A stretch of DNA of 64,000 bases from positions 14,142,001-14,206,000 of the forward strand of contig OV121092.1 in the NCBI GenBank assembly GCA_921293015.1, written 5' to 3'. The notes below the pieces were generated by a model, which worked only from the letters and a program-made list of their open reading frames with translations, was not told the DNA's origin and searched no databases. The translations under genes were made by a program, and so were the position numbers. Below, piece by piece: positions 45,641 through 59,000 of the stretch (positions within the stretch are counted from its first letter, which is position 1; each line of letters begins with the position of its first letter). The stretch is from Phorcus lineatus. Lineage: Eukaryota > Mollusca > Gastropoda > Trochida > Trochidae.

Positions 45641-48600
45641 TGTAAGGATTGTCGGAATTAGACAGATAAGGATAATCGGGCATATTGTTAACTATCGAGG
45701 AGAGTATATTAAATAATATTAGTAATGCTACTTCTCTTTTGTGCAAAACAATAATTTTGTTTTGATGATATTTTTAATTAAAGTAAGTCACATGCAATGA
45801 CAAAATCTTGGCATGCGCAATAACTAGAAAACTATGATGAAATTCTATCTCCCAATGTTAAACGATATACTTTCAATTACAAAAGATGGGAGATATTTGT
45901 AAAGGTACAAAAAACTTTGCTTTTACAAAGAAGCGAGAAAGGTTACAAATCTACATGTCTTCTTATAAGATCATGACTTACTAGATGTTAACGACTTCTT
46001 TCTTTCCGAAAAAATTCTAAAGGTTTGACGTTATTAGTGTATATATAAAAAATAATGCATAGTGTGATCATATAAACCCGTTCAAATTATTTGCGTAAAA
46101 TTGCAAATGTCAGTATTGGTAATAAACAGCTATGAAAATGAACATAAATATTCGATGTTAATTGCATCGTAAATCACAAAAATGGGCTATTAAAATTTAT
46201 CAAACTGTTGTTAATTGCATCGTTGATTTAAAAAATACAATTTCCCAAGAAATTACATGTATATATTTAAAGCAGCCATTGTGCACATGCACTATAATAC
46301 AATATGAAAATGAAACATCTTCGCCTGCAAAGAATAACTTGCAAGTCCTAATGACTGAAGTTCAAGTGCAGCATTTCCCGAACTTGCCAGTTTTTAATAT
46401 CTGGGCTATATAACCATAGAGGTGATAGTAGAATGTCTGATTTTACGACGATTTTACGGATAAGGGCGAACCACGAATATTGGCGCCTAGCTTCAAGATT
46501 TAAATGAGCATGTGGTGGAGAACTTGGAACAGTGTTAGAACGGTGGTTGTCCGCACGTGTGTTAAATTTGATAAGAACCACTCAAATTTAATCGGGCCTC
46601 TAACCGTCGGTCTGACCAACTCTCGGGGTCTCTGAAGCAACCAAAGCACAACACCACGATAAGTCTTGGTGGATGTTTGATATATTCTACTATGAGGGTC
46701 CTCGCGCTGTTAAATTGTTTAAATCAAATCGCGCATTCGAAGACCATGTAATCGAATGCAATGAGTTTTTTTGGACCCTTTTCTCTCAAAATAAGTGCGA
46801 AATGACATTCTATGATAAACCCGTAAACTTGCTTTAACTTTCAAACTCCTAATCATTGATTATATATTTGATATATATTGACCATCCTCAAAAGTAACTG
46901 CACGATAACCTCAGTGGTGCAAGAAGCTTAAAAAAAGTTCAAAACTGATATAGTTTCAATTATTGATCAATGTATTTCATTGTATCCTTTGATTATATAA
47001 AGATTCATAATCCTACAGATTGTCGCTATAATTGTTTTGTTAAAATTTTTTTTTTCTAAAAAGTTTTCCGAAGTATTCGATTATTGATCAACACATTTCA
47101 TTGTATAACCTGACTGTATACAGATTTATATTTCAAGAGATTATGGTTACTATTCTCTTGATAAAGTGAATTTGTCTGAAAAGTTTTTATTTCTCATTAA
47201 TTTGTGTGTGAAGCATTAACTTAATTCTTAAAACTCTATTTAGAATATGACTCTCACACTCATATATGGGGAACATATTACAAAATTGAAAAATACTTTT
47301 ACGAAAAAATGTGTCTTTTGAAATTCTTTCCATAAAAAGGTCGTTTTTACGTTTTCAATTTTCACTTAAAATTCGGTCATGAAAATGATGCAATGCAATA
47401 TTGCATAGAACATGATACATTAGTTTCACACTCTCATAAAAAAAAGTCATATCAATCATTTCCTAACTGTAACTACATCAATTTCCAATGTTTTTTTTTA
47501 CATAATTTAACGAGGAAACTTTAACATTTTCACCTATTTTTTAAAAAAAAACCCGAAGTACATGTGCAATGTAAAAGTCAACTTTCAAAATTATCATTTT
47601 AGGAATCTCGGTTAATTTGCTTCCTGTTGTTTTCTAACCATCGTTATTATATGCTGTCTCAAAACATGTTTCAGATCTACTAATCAATTGTTTGAATGCT
47701 TTGAAGATTGATAAGAATGATTTGTTATTTAGATAGATAACAATAAAAATAGAAATAATAATAATAACATATATAAATTGATAGTATGTCGACGTCTAAT
47801 GGTCAGAAAGTGTTCCTCGATCTTCTTTGAAAGTACCAGCAATTGAATGTATCCATTTAATGCTTTAGTTTATTGTGTGATCCCAAATATGGCAGTTTGA
47901 CATTCTTTTACAAGATTTGAAAGCCCCTGTAAAGTGAATGCATCATATCGCAAACAGGGGCGAAAAAGTTGTGAATGTACTATGAAATAGTGTTTTTCAT
48001 ATGACAGTCGTAACTTATAGTATTAGTTAGTCAAACGTTAAATTCATCGGGTTAAAGTCAAAGGTAGACTAATTAACGTCTATAATTATATTAGTATATT
48101 CGTATATAATGTCTTAAATTTTTTACACTTGTGGCGCTGGTGAATGGCTTCACCTTTCATTCTCGTTTTATTTTACTCAAGTATCTAGTTATCAAATCTA
48201 AATCAACTAAATGTTACCATCAGTAACATGGTTATGTTATAATCATTTACTAATAAAATACATGTACACAAACTTTAATGTTCCCTTGAATTTCGTTTCC
48301 ACAAAGATACCCCCGATAGGATTGTCATTTTAACCATGTTTTAAATGTGGTAGAATGTGCTCGAACTGGCCATTAGTTTTGCAGAACTAATGTATTTTTT
48401 CGGACATTCTTCCATACATGCAATTATTTTCTTCAGCCAACTTAAAAACACATGCTGGGGACCAAAGTGAGATCTGCATCCAAGTTTGAATTTATATTCA
48501 ATGAAGAAACGAGTCATGAACAATTTACCCAAATTAGGAAAGCATTTACAATTTGCATATAAAGTTACAAGTAAAACGTAAATTGATATGATGAAGAATA

Positions 48601-49945
48601 CAATATAAGAAAAGTCAAGACGCATACATACATCAGTGATGATTAGATTGCTTGACACGCCCCTTATGGCTGAAATATCGTACAAGCCCCGCTAAACAAC
48701 AACTAACTTACTATATCGCTGGACTGTTTTTAATATTGCTTGATTATGCAAACAAAAAAATTTTGCTGCCACTTAATTCAAAATTAAAATCTATGGTTTC
48801 ATCGTGTACATGTTTTTTTAAAAGTTTAACATTTTTCTTCTATCGTCATTGTGTAACGAACAAACATTGAAATTGTAAAACACTTTCGCATCCATAGCCA
48901 TTTATACAAATGGCTCAATGGCTACATGAAAATGATAGATCATACTTCTTTATAAGCCTTTGGGCATTGACCAATCAGAAAGCAACATTCCTTTTGAAGT
49001 AATGATAAAAGGCTCGATTTATTCATATCTAACATCATACATATGATAACTTTTTAGGTGTTGTGCACAATTCAAAATTATGTTTGTACTTTTAATATGT
49101 TATTAAAAGTGTCAAGACAAAAGTACATATTGGAAACATGACTTTGATATTCAGAAATGTATTAATGTTTTATGTTTATTATATGCCTTTATGATAAGAG
49201 GAATGCAGTAATTTGTAAAGAAATTATATATTTTTCATAATCATTTATCTTATTCTATATAGGTTTTTTATTGCCCTATTTACGCAATTTAAAAGTAGGA
49301 TATTGTCTCTCTAGTTAAACATCTGATATTTATGAGGTTGTAAAGTTGTAAATGCCGTATTGTTCATACAACTAGACTAAACTAATGTTGTTGTTTTTAA
49401 CTTCCTTATTTGGTCTTTACATTTCATAAAGTTTCACGGTATTATTTCTTAAACAAAGCATTAAGAGCAAAATACATCTTAAATTTATGTTTCCATAAAT
49501 GTATCTTAACATGCGATATAGAAGTACTTGGTATTATGTTCAAATGACTCTAATGGTGTCGATTATGAAAAAGCAAACTTCACAATTTAAGTTAGTTAGG
49601 ACGAAGTGGTCATGCTCTTTAAACTTCTTTTCGCCATCTGCTCCAGAGGCAAAAGCATTATAAACAAAAACTCGCGTGTACAGATGTCTTGACTAATTGT
49701 TTCAACTGTGCTGTATGCCTCAGTCCATTTAAGAAAATCTTAAAGGGGATTTCAGGTGAGAATTTGTTGTCGCATGGAAAATGCTGCATTGCTTATTATG
49801 TACCATTGTATTACAACAAATCTTCATTGAGGCCATCGTGTTCTCAATACCAATGCTGATCTTTTTCATTTCCATATAAATTTATTCATGTTAGACACAT
49901 TTTGAGACAATAAAAAAAAAATTCGCTTAAGAGTGTAATGTACTC
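45641..49945. other. Gene-poor AT-rich stretch
   Basis: No exon, RNA gene or well-bounded repeat found. A mixed-composition patch at about 46420-46760 could be an old insertion. The 114-residue minus frame at 48341-48685 has a hydrophobic segment but no recognisable family and no splice or promoter context. Confidence 0.35.
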
Positions 49946-49954
49946 TCGCCTGAC

Positions 49955-50266
49955 CATCCTGCTAAATCAGCCTATATGAATTAAATCTCGTTCCTTCCTG
50001 ATCATTTTCGGGCCAAATCCCTAGTATGGCTAGATCGGCTTGATATTCCTGGCTTAGTTCACCTGTGATTATTTCAGCCAAGGAAATGTCATGATGCAAG
50101 GAGAGGGCAGCTACTATATTGAACTCAACGGATTTTCCATCCGGGTTGTGCCGCTGTTGTTGAATGCGAGGAGTCTCATTGGCTGGTTAGATAGTTAGCT
50201 ATACGAGGCTTTTGTCTTGAAAGCGATCAGGGTATTGGGAAGGAGCAAGAGCGGATTGAGCAGATG
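49955..50266. mobile_element. Mutator-like MITE, copy 2 (312 bp, 9-bp TSD)
   Basis: Reverse-orientation relative of 3704-4037, sharing aaaagcctcgtat, ctatctaaccagccaatgag and ggaatatcaagccg-type blocks when reverse-complemented. Flanked by perfect 9-bp repeats TCGCCTGAC (49946-49954 and 50267-50275). Ends CATCCTGCTAAATCAGC and gcagatg. Confidence 0.85.
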
Positions 50267-50275
50267 TCGCCTGAC

Positions 50276-51722
50276 AAACACAGTAAATATTTAGTTGGCA
50301 TTGAATGTTAATTTGGTGTAACTTAAGCAACGTTTCATCAGAATTCTACAGCAAAGGAAACTACAGCCTACGTGTAAAGTTGTGTGTTTTAGGATCATTG
50401 ACACTTTTCAATTATCAAAAGACATAAGATTGAAGTTACTCTTTGGGCCAGTCTTCCTCATGATGCTAACAGTTGTAAAAATAAATATTTATTTTTCGAG
50501 TAAAGGAAACGTCTGAATCATATTCATCAAATATATTTCAACAATGATCAAACAATTTTCCAATTTACAAAAAAAGCACCAATAATCTTCATTGAATCAA
50601 ACTTTTAAAATTGGTATCTTTGCTTTCATTGAAGAAGAACTATCATCATACCTGAATTAATTATGTTTACAAAACAAAAATAAATAAGAAAATGTCATGA
50701 TCATTTCATCCTACCATCGCAAAACAAAATCTGTTTTTTTCTCTATTCCATCCCGTATTCATTCGTAATATATATATTTAGCACAATTAGTAGGTGTTTT
50801 TCAGAATAATATTAAATATAGCTAAACGACCATCATTTACTTATCTTTTTGTTCGGTCATCCGTATCTTGACACACCTGACTTCAAATATAAGCTGGGTA
50901 AAATTTATATTGTTTGGAGTTTAAGATATGGATTTCAGGTTTACTAACATTCAAAATTGTTGCCAGACACTTTTTCTATGGATATTCAATTACATTCTTA
51001 CTAATCTTGGTTTTATAGGCATTTGAATCACAAAATTGAACGCCTCTGTAACATTGCTGTTGTCAATATTAAGCCTGACTTAGCAAAGGAAGTAAATGTT
51101 TATTTCCCTGCAGAATAATCTATTTGTCCTGTTGTTAATATATATGGTGGGTTCCTTGATTTCCAAAAACAATATTTCAAACTCAGGAGTACAAAGCTCA
51201 TATTTCAGTGACAAAGGTTTTGAATTATAATGAGAACAGATATTACAATAACGCTTAAAAAGAAACTGAAAGCAATACATTAGATGACGATTATACATTG
51301 ACACAAAATAAATTTTAAACGAAAAAAAAGAATTTTTAAGAAATCATCAAAATATAAAATGTTATTTTCGTGTATATATTTGTCAAAGCTTCGTAAGCTA
51401 TTCAGTAAGCGCAGGGCCTTACTAAAATTTTCCAGTCTCAAGCTTAATTCGAATTGGTATCGATATATTTTTCTCCATTCCCAATGTTTAGCACGGACGT
51501 AAGTTGAGCTTGATCACGATATCGAAAACGGAAAACGTTTTATAACCTCAGGACTAGAAAGGTTAGAATCTTTAGTGTACATGCTATTTCATCAGTATGA
51601 TTTCTTTTTTGAATTGTGTGCCTTCGTGTTCAAACAATAATCTGCTTTAAATTAGTTATTCCATGAAATGGCAGAAATAATTAGGTTGTAAATCATGTTT
51701 TTTATCCACGCATATCGCGTGT
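50276..51722. other. AT-rich intergenic, no feature
   Basis: Nothing recognisable on either strand; open frames are short and AT-driven. Confidence 0.4.
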
Positions 51723-52067
51723 TTAAAGGGGCATTAACTCTCCTTTTTAGGTTACCAAATCGGATCTCACGAACACGAAATAAATGTTTCAAGTTACAAG
51801 TCAATGTCTTTTAATTAAAAGAAGCAGTTTCGAAACAAACGATGACCAGTCAAGCTTAGTGAATGTATTTCCCTTACTCAAATTTTTAACATAAAATTGT
51901 CTGCCAGTGGTTTTGATTGGTAATATTTTCATCAGCGACTACGGATAATCGGGTTGAGCAATCAAATGTTTGACCCTCTGAAGATGATGCATTTCTCATA
52001 AAAGTATATTTATTTGGAAAATTTTGAAGAAAAAAATTTTGAAAAAAACGTGCTACTGCCCCTTTAA
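51723..52067. mobile_element. TTAA-flanked MITE, family C (345 bp)
   Basis: The termini TTAAAGGGGCA and TGCCCCTTTAA are inverted, with TTAA at each outer edge. The interior is AT-rich with no meaningful frame. It is similar in design to families A and B. Confidence 0.65.
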
Positions 52068-53484
52068 GTTTCAAAGCTCTATACTTGAAGTAATACCATT
52101 TGTCAAATACATAACGATATTGAATGAACACTGTGTATAACTAAGAATGATCAAACAATTGCGTATCAACAAAGGTAATCGTTATTACATTAGCTTTTAA
52201 AAACAGCAGTTCCTGATTGATATATGCAAATTGCATTCAGCAGTTGTCCGCTATTCATTTAGTTATCATTACACCATAAAAATGATCGTATTCGTTTTTT
52301 TGTCTTTGTTTACGTTTGTAGACGCCTTACCTACGTTAAAGGCGCTGTACATCTAGCACGCATTTAGATCACACTTAAAGATTACCTGTTGCAAGGGATT
52401 CTTAATCAAACTTACGAATTTGTTTGTGATTCGAAAATCCATTTCCCTTATTCGAAGGATAAAGATCTTCACGGTAATGTGAACGCATGGTGACTACTTG
52501 AAACTAGATAACTGACTGCAAATAGGGTTGGGAAATGAAATGCTGAACTCGCTGAAGAAAACACTTATACAATTCATAAACTTAAACTAATTGAGGCAAA
52601 ATGTACCTACAAATGTCGGTAACTGAAAACGTGATATGTGTCTCTAGGGTGTAATTAAATATGTACATTTCACAAGAATATTCTGAATAACACTAATTTT
52701 TAACGTATATTAATGAAGTGGCAATGGTTTCTCCTCCAACAGTTTTTGTATAAATGCCATAACAGTTTTGAACTAAATGACTGATACTTTAAAAACTGTT
52801 AGACAACTTCATGTGATTTAAACATATTTATTCATGTTTTTATATATATACATGAATGGATTGGCCAACAAGCTCCGAAGAGCTTATATCAAGGCCGCTC
52901 TGATACAGTTACATATAAATAAATACAAACTCATATTAGTGACACATGTCCAATTCACAACTTAGCTTCAAAGATAGTGGTTTTACATGAATATCATGTT
53001 GTTTGCGTGGCAGTCATTACATATTCAAGTGCTTAAAAGGAGTCAAATCGATCAGATTTTATTATATATTGATGAATAGACTTCAATAATTTGTTAAGAT
53101 CGTCGTTTGAGAGCGATGTAACTTCATGTTACCTAGTGAATGTAATTCATTGCAATCCTATAAAAAAATATATAAAAATAGCGAAATATGTATCCATGGG
53201 TATCTTAAGCATTACACGAAGGTAACAACATCAACTATTTAAGGTTTGTTGTCTCTGGAAGATGTTGTTTAAAAGTAATATGGTTAAGACTTACATTTGT
53301 CTTGACTTGAATTTTACACACAATGATATGAAAATGTACTTCGATATAACTTGAGAACTTAAGTCATTTCACGACTAACGATTAATCGATATATGTAATT
53401 CTATACCTGCAGTCATTTTCCTTTTCTTTTTGCAGCTTAACGCTTTGACTTTGCTTTCAATGTGTGTCGGATTATAATTTCTAA

Positions 53485-53689
53485 AAACTAGTATCCATGT
53501 ATACGTGATATCTACACCTCTGTGCATTTATAAGGATGTTTTTACATTTTCATGGAAAACCAGTATTTTTCATATATATGTCTTTTGGACATTAAAAGTT
53601 AAGATGTTTTGATTTCATATCACATATGACATTTAGGTTCCTATCAAAGGTAAATAATATGTTACGAAAATCACGGAGTGGCTCTTTAA
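53485..53689 (+). mobile_element. Family A TTAA element, right-half fragment
   Basis: Collinear with about the last 205 bp of 28653-29131 (actagtatccatgta, gatatctacacctctg, tcatggaaaaccagtat, atcacggagtggctcttt) and ends at TTAA 53686-53689. The left half is missing. A small internal deletion (atattgg absent) separates it from copy 2. Confidence 0.8.
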
Positions 53690-55066
53690 TAAACGCTGTA
53701 ATGAATTGCTTTCTCTTCTTAAAAGGGTATTGATGCTGGCAATTACACCTACACTTTTTAATAGACATAATCTTTTAAGCAAATATGTTTTTGTGATGTT
53801 AATTAATCACTGATTATGTTTTTGTGAAGTGTTTGTATTTAAGCTTTAAGCAAATGTAAAGAAAACATTGATTGAATCTTTTGAGTGTCAAACAAAATCT
53901 ATTACAATTACTTTAAGTTGACGATGAAATAAGTTATTTTGTTTTTATAGAATTATATAGCATATTGTAAATGCAAATATTAAGTGTAGACATACAGAGT
54001 AATTAATACCTCTCTTGACTCACCAGTATACTTTATAAAATGTAGATTAAATCACCATGCTGAAATAATCAAGGCAAGTTTTATTTGACATTATAAGAGT
54101 AAACACACCTTTTAGATATTGCCAATTTAATTACACCAACGATTGGAATGATGGAATTTAAATATTTTAATTTTCTGTCCTCCGGCTTTAATAATGGTTT
54201 GCTAACTAAAGTTATCTTTGTTTACTGTGCCCATTTGTGATTCTCAAAGTGCACGAAGATTTTGGTCTTGTAAAATTGCCATTTGTCCTTTGCTTTGGTG
54301 TCGAAAAAACCCCTAAAAATTGTGACATTCCATTGTGATCTTTTGTTGACTACTGTTGTCTTCTATCAACTAGTTTCATCTATGAAGTTTTATGTAAAGT
54401 GCATTTAGTTTACTTGAGTCATGTTGGAAAATATTGTTATACGAAAATTGTTATAAAGTTATCCAACCTGCTCACTGTACTCACACGTACTCAAATAAAG
54501 AATCTGAATTTGATTGTTTTTACTTAACATATTTTTCAATATTTAATTATTATAAGGGAATAAGTGGAAATAGTTTGGAATATGTATCATAGGTTAACGA
54601 GGATGATGTTTACATTAACTGTGATATTATTGTCATCACTGGGTGTGGTAAAGAAAATAAAGGTCGTAATCCGTATCTAATCTCATCATATTCATTTTCC
54701 AAATGCCAATGAAATTCAAAAGTAACTATACTTTCATTGTAATATTTACAGGAGGCTCTAGAGGAGTGCTTAACACCCTGGTGATCTAAATTGCTTGTTT
54801 ATCTAAAATTCTTCAGAGTTTGTTTTACAATAAAGATTTTTTTATCTGATGTTAAAATCCCTTAACGATTTAAAAATATTTGGATGCCGTTCAAATTCTT
54901 TTTTAGAGGCGAGCTAATCTTTTTTTTATATGTTTCTATTTGCCTTTATCCTTTTTCAAAAGCACTAATTACACTCTCCTCAAGTAAGCTGCTCTGTGTA
55001 ACCATTTATTCAAATAAGACTATTGAAGTAGCCCAGAAGTAGCTTAAAGTGTGATAATTGGAACTC

Positions 55067-55130
55067 GGGGCGGTATTCTTTAAAAATTGAAGATTTTTCT
55101 TAAGTTTTGTCCTTTTAAGAATACCGCCCC
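55067..55130. repeat. 64-bp hairpin with ggggcggtattctt ends
   Basis: ggggcggtattctttaaaa at the left is inverted at the right as ttttaagaataccgcccc. The interior is AT-rich with a cttaag centre. A related right arm, ending ccttttaagaatacc, occurs near 34061, so this is a dispersed miniature element. Confidence 0.65.
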
Positions 55131-55948
55131 TGAAGTAAAAGTAAGATTTTGGGATCATTTGTCAAATGTGATATTTCAGTGTGAACTTTTTGCATGTTAG
55201 TTTTCATAAGAAGATGTCGTAGCAGTGATTCTATAAGTAAATTCTTATAAAATGTGTAGAGACGTGTTTCCTTCACATAACGAAATAACTTAAATGTACC
55301 GTTAAAGAATTGTAAAACAAGAGTCAAAACAACAATAATGTACTTAATAATGTCTTTACAATGATAATGTCTCTACTCAAAGTATCCTCAGATATCTCTG
55401 CTGTTCATTTAATGTAAAGAACAGTTCGGGGATGATCAACAAATTCGGGAAAGGTGTTTTAAAACTCCCGTAAACCGTTTGTGCGACATCTTGTTGAGAA
55501 ATGACAAACACATTTTGAGTTCTGTTGAGAGTTTGAAATGTACAGAATACTAATTGAAACATACTGTCAATATATTCTTAATTCACACATGCGTTTTGGA
55601 AGTTAACCGAAAGAATAATAATGCAAAACCAATGTTTATGTGTAAATCGTGATCTACATTGAAAATACCTGCTAACATAAGATCTTTTAATTGGTGATTT
55701 ATTGTTTTATTGAAGTATATGTATTGCCGTAGTTTTTAAAACGATGCTTTAAAACAGACTTAATTTAACTTAGTTTATTACGAAACGCAATAGTTTGGCA
55801 CGTGGCTTTGAAATTGAATTGAAAGAGATAATCACTTTTCTGCAGTATATCTAGATGAAAGCCTTATGATCGCTACATTTTAACGATTTTGTAATTGCAG
55901 ATTTAAGTTCATTAACTAGACTTTAAAGCTATCTTTCATAAGTTCATA

Positions 55949-55949
55949 T

Positions 55950-56007
<58 letters not shown>

Positions 56008-56008
56008 G
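55949..56008 (+). repeat. (TTA)n microsatellite
   Basis: About 19 uninterrupted TTA/ATT units. Confidence 0.95.
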
Positions 56009-56009
56009 T

Positions 56010-59000
56010 CAATTATGCCAATTCCTAAAACAGCCAATTTGAAAAAAAGGACTAAGCCTTAGAAAAATGGCCCTTTCGAGAGGAGTACAAGGTCAATATA
56101 TCTGAAGACAACAGCTATTATCTTGACAATGCTATCAAATGTTTGATCTTTATAAGCTATATAAGATTTAATTTATTTGTCAGTCAAACGATTACTTCTT
56201 TACCATGTATAATTCACTTAGCGCTAAATATAAACATGAACTTGTTTATATAGAAATGAGTAACAATCTTATTTCATTTATGAAATAAAATATGTTTAAA
56301 CAATATGTAGTATCAAACAGACGTCTTTATGAACTGACCCAAAATAATTATCTATAAAATATATACAATTTCATCAAATATATTATCACAAAAAATAAAG
56401 ATTTTGAATTAGATTTCATGCAAAGTCAAACAATTTTTGTTAAAAAGATGCAATGTAGGTATGTCGAAAAGAATTTATTTAGTTTATTTTTCTATTTCCA
56501 GATGGAAAAAAGGAAATATTGTTATGAAATGCAAAGGAATTATGTTATAAAGATTGAAAAAATGGACTGTTTTCTGAAAAAGCTTTCTACTTTGTCTTTA
56601 TGGCCATCTTCTCCAGGTGGATATAGACCGTTTTCCCCAATGGCCGTTTTCGCTAAAATCCTTACTGCTTATCAACCTAATTCGGATACCTAATGACATT
56701 ATCGGTTTAATACTACTTCTTCTTTATATTTGATGTATCATAGGTTTAGCGAGGTGATGTCACAACATAGATTGAAGATTCTTTTTTGCACATAATAGCT
56801 CTGTCTGATAAAACGATAAAACAGTTTTGCGCTTAATGTGTTCTTTTAAAAGTATATCTGTGAATGCATCGATTATCAGATAGACTGCTACTTTAATCAC
56901 AGTTCTCTCAACTCCGCCCGTTCAGAAATTGCATCGTAGGTCGTGCTGATTAAATAAAATTTGCCTCTAATAAAAGTCTACGATGCACGCATATCTTTAG
57001 ACATAATTGATATGGTAACTACCTTAAGGTTTATGGTGATTTAGAGATTCCAGTTTCAATATTTTAAGACTACTGTTTACTGTGTATAAAACGACTGCTA
57101 GATAGATAGTAAACATGTTTTTAATAACAAAGACTGAACAAAGAGAACATTCGTTATTTAAGATTTACAGAATTGGTGCAACATTTTACTCTGTAACCAA
57201 AATGGTCTTCTGGTTTAATGGAATTTCAAAATAGTCCCGAAAAAAATCTCTTAAAAAAACAGACATGACCTTTACATTCGCTTTACCTGACGATCGTCTG
57301 GATCATTTGGCGAACGTTGAATACAATCATTTCGATCTTTCACTACGGACAATCAGGGAGATAGATCTGCAATGACAACACATAAACATATTTTCAAGTC
57401 CCTTTTTGTACGCAAGTATCACCCTTCAATAATTTTGTGTTGCAGAGAAAAGAACTCTGTTAAGTTATTTGATGATGCCCGGGCTAGGAGTTGACATGAC
57501 CTGATTTGTTATGAGTGGTATCTATAAACCACATTATCACGTATAGCCTTTCATCTAAGTATTACCTTACATAAGAAATATTATATGATTAGTATGATAA
57601 TACTGAGAAATAAGGTACTGAATGGCTAAGTTTTGCGCCATAGGCACTGTATTTTGTTTGCTTATCAAATTATGCAGTGGCTTATGAACTAGAAAATCAA
57701 AATAATGTTTGAGGGGGTTGCATTGGTTAATAGGAGAAACAGCACGTTATTCAGTCCAAAAAAAGTTCAATACAACTTTATACCGATGAACTATTCACCA
57801 CAGAGCTCACTGACTAAGCCAATTGATTTGTCTTGTACTTCCAAACTATGGAAACATGAAATGAAACTAATTGAGCGTTACTTTATAATTTTAATCCTCA
57901 CATCCTCAATTATCATAATCATCATATCATTATTTAGAATAAGTGAGAAAATACGAAATTACGAAAATAACCTACAATGTCAATATTTTCACGATACTGG
58001 TGATTTATTCCACCAAGAGAGTTAACTGTCCAAACCACTATTACTTTAACCCTCTACGAATATCAGCAATCTTTATCGATAGTATACTCTTAGATAGAAT
58101 ATTGAAGGTGTGTTCCTAGTTCCTAATTCTAACAACAAATAATTTTATTTACACATTCCTTTTAAGACCTTTGATATATTTAATTGATAATTTTAAATCA
58201 TCATAAAAACTTTAGCAGTTGCACCCATAGTTTTAAAAAAATAGTCTTAAGTAACATTAAAACTCACAACAGGCATATATACAAAAATAAAAAATAAAAA
58301 TCAGTTTATGCCCACTCCAAAGGTTTTGAAACTGTTCACCATCTCGCTAGTATCACATATATTTGTGAATGTACTTTTTCGAATATGGTTTTCGTGTTGA
58401 TAGTTGCAACATTTTGCAAGTATGTCAAATGACAGTGTTGAGTTAAATAAACGCATGAAAATAAACATTTGAATGTTTGTCACAAAAAACATGAGTTATC
58501 TATTTCTCTTCTTTTCTCTCTTATCAAACTCCAAAAGTGGACTTTGAGAGCCATTTGGTGTTGGAATGAAATCTAGTCATGCATCAATACAAAGGCGTTT
58601 ATATTCAATTTCATTCGTGAAAGATAAATATGCCGAATATCTATAAGGAATAAAAACCCTAAATACGTATCAATTCTGACTTAACAGGAAATTGTGCAGT
58701 AGATTGTATTCTGTAAACCTATTCTATATCAATGTTCCAGCCTCCACATGATATTAGTTCTTAACGCTATTTTCTTCTTTAACTGACTTTTATAAGTATG
58801 AATGAAACTAAGAGAGACAACATTGACAACAATTTACGTTTACAATATGCAAGGTTTCGAAAACAGCTTCTAATGAAGTAGAAAGAAAATGTGTAACCTA
58901 TTCATCAAACCCGCAAAGCCAACTATGCATTAAAGTGATAACATAATGTTGACACTCTGAAATATGTACTTCTAAAATTTTCAAGACATTTCCTTCAGTT

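Noticed and set aside
48341-48685. 114-codon minus frame with hydrophobic stretch
   Set aside because: No family, no splice context; AT-rich DNA gives hydrophobic translations by chance.
57705-58025. 106-codon + frame with a possible membrane helix
   Set aside because: The Ile-rich helix comes from atc/att-rich DNA; no homology or promoter support.
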